NCBI GenBank assembly: GCA_024695935.1
Contig: JAILHH010000031.1
Coordinates: forward strand, 1 to 62,325
DNA length: 62,325 nucleotides
Source of the DNA: Acetatifactor sp.
GTDB lineage: Bacteria > Bacillota > Clostridia > Lachnospirales > Lachnospiraceae
Direction of reading: 5' to 3'
Shown here in pieces: positions 59,854 to 62,325 of this stretch. A program made the position numbers and the translations under genes. The stretch's first letter is position 1; each line of letters begins with the position of its first letter. The notes beneath the pieces were generated by a model, which had not been told where the DNA came from, did not search any database, and worked only from the letters and a program-made list of their open reading frames with translations.

Positions 59854-61002
59854 ATGACACGATTAGAAGAGAGAAATCAGAAAATTATAGATGCAATAAT
59901 AACAAAAGCGAAAAGGGTATGCCCGGAATCATTGGCATTGATAGGCGTTTATGGTTCATTTTTGACCGGGGATATTTATCTTAAGTCTGACCTGGATTTG
60001 CTTATTTTAATAAATGATGATAGTGGTTGGCAACTGGGTAGTACATTTATTCAAGAAGATGAAATGGTGGGACATGATCTTTATTGTACCAATTGGGAAA
60101 GTTTAAAGGATGATGCACAATATAATCATCCGAATATCTCTAAGTTAATGGATTCAAGAATCGTTTATTGTGCCGATAAAAAATATCTCGAAAGGTTGGA
60201 AAATTTGAGAGAATCAGTTAAGGAAAAGCTGGCTGCTCCACTTACAGCACAAGATTATGATAAGTCGTTAAAGTATCTGGAAGAGGCATATCATTATATG
60301 CGCATAGCAAAGCACTCCGCAAACAAAGCTAAGGTGTTAGAAGGTATAGGTGCAGCCATATACTATTTGGAGAATGCAGTTGCAATGCTGAATAAGAGAT
60401 TTTTTCGATTGGGAGTGAAACGAGCATATGAAGAATTGAACGGTATGGAAAAGAAGCCGGATATGTTTTGTGACTTAATAGAAAAAGTGATTTCTGCACC
60501 TACTGTTGATGAAGCAAAAGAAGGTCTGATATTTCTTATAAAAGAGACTACGGAGATATTTGTTAAAGAAGGCTTAAGGCTTGGAAAAACGGTTTGTGTA
60601 CAAGATATATTGGAAGAGAAGAACGAAACGATTTTTGAGGATAATGAATCTCAAAATTATGATGATAGAAAGGCCGCAACTGTTTATGCACTTGAGGGAA
60701 CTTATGAGGAAATGTTTTCTAACTGGCGTAACAAAATGTACTTGGCTGCTGAAACAGGAAACAGCCATTTGGCGTTTATGAGTTTAATATCTTTTAACGC
60801 TATGCTAACCGAGATTAGCAATGAATGGCGTATCGGAGATTATAATCCACTATCGGGTTATAATCCGGCAGATTTATATGCTACAGCACAGGCTTTTGAT
60901 AATACTTTAAAGGAATACCTTGAAGAATATAGAAAAATAGGTTTAGAGATAAATTGCTATTCAAATATCGATGCTTTTGTATGTGATTATCTGCAAAGTT
61001 AA
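59854..61002 (+). CDS. Nucleotidyltransferase-fold protein with long helical C-terminus, 382 aa
   Basis: The N-terminal pol-beta-like domain shows the complete signature GVYGSFLTGDIYLKSDLDLLIL (GS motif plus DxD). The following 270 residues are helical and not recognised, with AYHYMRIAKHSANKAKVLEGIG resembling HEPN-type helices found in toxin-antitoxin or antibiotic-modifying nucleotidyltransferases. The target may be a protein, small molecule or tRNA; it cannot be decided here. The ATG at 59854 has a GGGGGA site, and a TTG at 59842 is less likely. Base composition is clearly more AT-rich than the upstream genes, suggesting recent transfer. Confidence 0.8.
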   Translation: MTRLEERNQKIIDAIITKAKRVCPESLALIGVYGSFLTGDIYLKSDLDLLILINDDSGWQLGSTFIQEDEMVGHDLYCTNWESLKDDAQYNHPNISKLMDSRIVYCADKKYLERLENLRESVKEKLAAPLTAQDYDKSLKYLEEAYHYMRIAKHSANKAKVLEGIGAAIYYLENAVAMLNKRFFRLGVKRAYEELNGMEKKPDMFCDLIEKVISAPTVDEAKEGLIFLIKETTEIFVKEGLRLGKTVCVQDILEEKNETIFEDNESQNYDDRKAATVYALEGTYEEMFSNWRNKMYLAAETGNSHLAFMSLISFNAMLTEISNEWRIGDYNPLSGYNPADLYATAQAFDNTLKEYLEEYRKIGLEINCYSNIDAFVCDYLQS

Positions 61003-61072
61003 ATTCCGATTTGTTGAGATGAAGCGATAGTAAGTTGTATCGGAATACAAAATAAATCCAGTTTTTGCGATG

Positions 61073-61102
61073 AAATCCGAAGATTGGTTCTCCGGATTTT
61101 TT
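61073..61102 (+). terminator. Terminator after the nucleotidyltransferase gene
   Basis: AAATCCG pairs with CGGATTT, with partial inner pairing GAAGA/TTCTC, followed by TTTT. It ends just before the tetR promoter. Confidence 0.75.
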
Positions 61103-61105
61103 ATC

Positions 61106-61152
61106 TTGACAATCTAACAACTGTTAGAAATAATTTCTCTAACAGTTGTTAG
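61106..61152 (+). promoter_or_regulatory. tetR promoter with two TetR-type operators
   Basis: TTGACA (61106-61111) and AATAAT (61129-61134) are 17 bases apart. Operator 1, CTAACAACTGTTAG (61114-61127), fills the spacer. Operator 2, CTAACAGTTGTTAG (61139-61152), lies over the predicted start and is its reverse complement. Both read CTAACA-NN-TGTTAG and their centres are 25 bases apart. This is a textbook autorepressed TetR promoter. Confidence 0.88.
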
Positions 61153-61167
61153 AGGCGGTGGTCGATC

Positions 61168-61770
61168 ATGGACACGAAAGCTAAGATTATGGATGTTGCA
61201 CTGCATATGTTTTCAGAAAGAGGCTATGAGGCTGTTTCGATAAGGGACATTTGCGGAGAAGTAGGCATAAAGGAAAGCACCCTATATTATCATTTCAAGA
61301 ATAAGCAGGACATATTGGATTCTCTGTTTATCCGCTTTGAGGAACATGTCAATTCACTGCTTAATGTATTGCATTCGCCTGATGCCTGGAACGATAGCCG
61401 GAGGCCATCCTATGAATGAATTGATACCTACTTTTTTGATCAGTATCTTCTTGATCCCTTCTGCAATATGATGATGAGGCTGATGCTTATCGAGCAATTA
61501 CATAACAAAGATATTCAGCAGAAGTACAACAGGTGGCTGTTTGAGGAACCATATAAGATTGAGATGTCTGTGTTTGAGACCCTTTCCGGACTCGGGATCA
61601 TGAACGGGGAGACAGCCCTGCAGGCCGGAAAGAACTTCTACGGATATATCACAATGCTTGTATTTAAATATCTGCTTAACGACAAACTGACGTCTCAGAA
61701 GAAAAAAGCATTTCTCGAAGAAGCACATTCGTATATAATGTTCAATCTTGGATATATGGAGGCTAAATAA
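61168..61770 (+). pseudogene. TetR-family regulator interrupted by an in-frame TGA
   Basis: The N-terminal helix-turn-helix is complete (FSERGYEAVSIRDICGEVGI, then KESTLYYHFKNKQDIL). The reading frame meets TGA at 61417-61419, after DAWNDSRRPSYE, and then continues in the same frame with IDTYFFDQYLLDPFCN to the end, LGYMEAK. A single base change would restore a protein of about 200 residues, the normal TetR size. The downstream start at 61468 could give only a partial ligand domain. The operator pair remains intact, so loss is probably recent. It precedes a truncated dehydrogenase whose start overlaps its stop (TAATG). Confidence 0.85.
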
Positions 61771-62117
61771 TGGCTGATATTCTTATTATAGGTGCTGATC
61801 AGGGGATCGGATATTATCTTACCGAAAGCCTGCTTGAAAGTGGAAACAGGGTTGCTGTTCTGGATATTAGAACAGACCATATTGAACAATTGCAGCCCAA
61901 GTACAGGAACAATCTCCTTGTGACCAAAGCTGACTCAACAGATTCTAATTCCGTACAGGAAGGGGTCAGAAAAGCTTTGGAATGCTTTGAGTCAATAGAT
62001 ATCGCAATCCATAACGCTTGCATCTGTACGTTTGACAGCGAGCCGGAAACGGATTTGGATGTATACCGTCAGGTGATGGATGTGAACTATTACGGAGCAT
62101 TACGGCTTGCAAAATGA
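61770..62117 (+). pseudogene. Truncated short-chain dehydrogenase/reductase
   Basis: The product starts LIIGADQGIGYYLTESLLE, a variant of the NAD(P)-binding TGxxxGIG motif, and has AIHNACIC (NNAG-like) and VNYYGALRLAK. It stops at 115 residues, before the catalytic Ser and Tyr-x3-Lys of the family (normal length about 250). Sequence after the stop at 62117 bears no relation to an SDR in any frame I read, so the rest was deleted or replaced. It is fused in transcription to the broken tetR gene. Confidence 0.8.
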
Positions 62118-62165
62118 TTGTAGTATGATAAATTCAAATTGCATAAAACCATGAGTTCTGGTATG

Positions 62166-62321
62166 TCAATTCGCATAATCTGCACCCGGAACTACTATAC
62201 GAACCTTTCGTACATCATCCATCGTAGCACCGGATATAAAGCGGTTAATCTCCTCATCGCTAAGCTCCGGAACCTTTTTATTCATTGCCTTGGCATATTT
62301 AACGAGTTCACGCAGATTCAT
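62166..62321 (-). CDS. Small hypothetical protein, 51 aa or longer (at right edge)
   Basis: A minus-strand frame from ATG at 62321 reads MNLRELVKYAKAMNKKVPEL, continues with SDEEINRFISGATMDDV, and ends PGADYAN. The pattern is helical and charged, without recognisable family. The frame remains open to the window edge, so the true start may be outside. Codons are reasonable, but support is limited to the open frame itself. No ribosome site is visible within the four remaining bases. The stretch 62118-62165 holds nothing that I recognise. Confidence 0.45.
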   Translation of the reverse strand: MNLRELVKYAKAMNKKVPELSDEEINRFISGATMDDVRKVRIVVPGADYAN

Positions 62322-62325
62322 CTTA

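Noticed and set aside
61417-61419. In-frame TGA in tetR as a selenocysteine codon
   Set aside because: No hairpin of SECIS type stands directly after it, TetR proteins are not selenoproteins, and a decayed SDR follows.
1-62325. tRNA, rRNA or insertion-sequence genes
   Set aside because: Intergenic gaps are short and none shows a cloverleaf, rRNA-like sequence, transposase frame or terminal inverted repeats.

Overview
The window is a stretch of low-to-moderate GC chromosome from a Clostridia member, most likely a Lachnospiraceae of the Butyrivibrio type from rumen or gut. This is an inference from gene content: YesM/YesN systems, MecA, VanW proteins, cell-surface glycanase lipoproteins, a PTS EIIC-EAL fusion and DUF4956/VTC. 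Strong Shine-Dalgarno sites and consensus sigma-A promoters fit a Firmicute. I see no rRNA, tRNA, CRISPR array or intact insertion sequence.

Layout. Positions 1-1336 hold a partial zinc-ribbon protein, an unknown protein and a HAD phosphatase on the minus strand. Positions 1592-10444 are a sensory block: a PTS-EIIC/EAL fusion, a chemoreceptor, and three co-directional genes encoding two paralogous membrane hybrid kinases with complementary defects and a double-receiver protein. One kinase keeps the phospho-accepting His but has no ATPase domain. The other keeps the ATPase domain but has Gln in place of the His. A carboxylesterase follows, then a four-subunit 2-oxoacid:ferredoxin oxidoreductase behind a consensus promoter, a T-box-like leader and two tandem terminators (12015-15399). 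A VTC/DUF4956 pair, a stand-alone dehydratase-activator module and a D,D-carboxypeptidase come next.

Positions 20610-30644 form a disaccharide-utilisation locus: DUF4432 epimerase-like protein, YesM/YesN two-component system, ABC importer and GH65 phosphorylase. Related AraC-type direct repeats precede both transcription units. From 30667 to 42478 lie birA (predicted leaderless mRNA), a CapA-like lipoprotein, an Fe-S aldo/keto reductase, a radical SAM protein, an exonuclease, VanW, a PurM-like protein, an Lrp regulator, an aminotransferase and TrmL. Positions 42592-46389 are a Gld-type ABC exporter with fused GldF-GldG. After that come a GH5 lipoprotein, an AAA/DUF4143 ATPase behind three palindromic repeats of exact 32-bp period, a PilZ protein, mecA, a mutarotase-like protein, a second exonuclease, a DUF4015 lipoprotein, a second D,D-carboxypeptidase, a 15-residue-repeat acidic lipoprotein, trmB, a GH16 lipoprotein and trxA.

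The right end (59854-62325) is accessory and eroding: an AT-rich nucleotidyltransferase, a tetR gene with an in-frame stop but an intact double operator, a truncated short-chain dehydrogenase, and a small ORF reaching the edge.

Together the genes describe a polysaccharide-degrading anaerobe that attacks beta-glucans at its surface (GH5, GH16), imports and phosphorolyses an alpha-glucoside (ABC/GH65), uses ferredoxin-linked 2-oxoacid chemistry, and uses c-di-GMP (EAL, PilZ) and a split phosphorelay for signalling.
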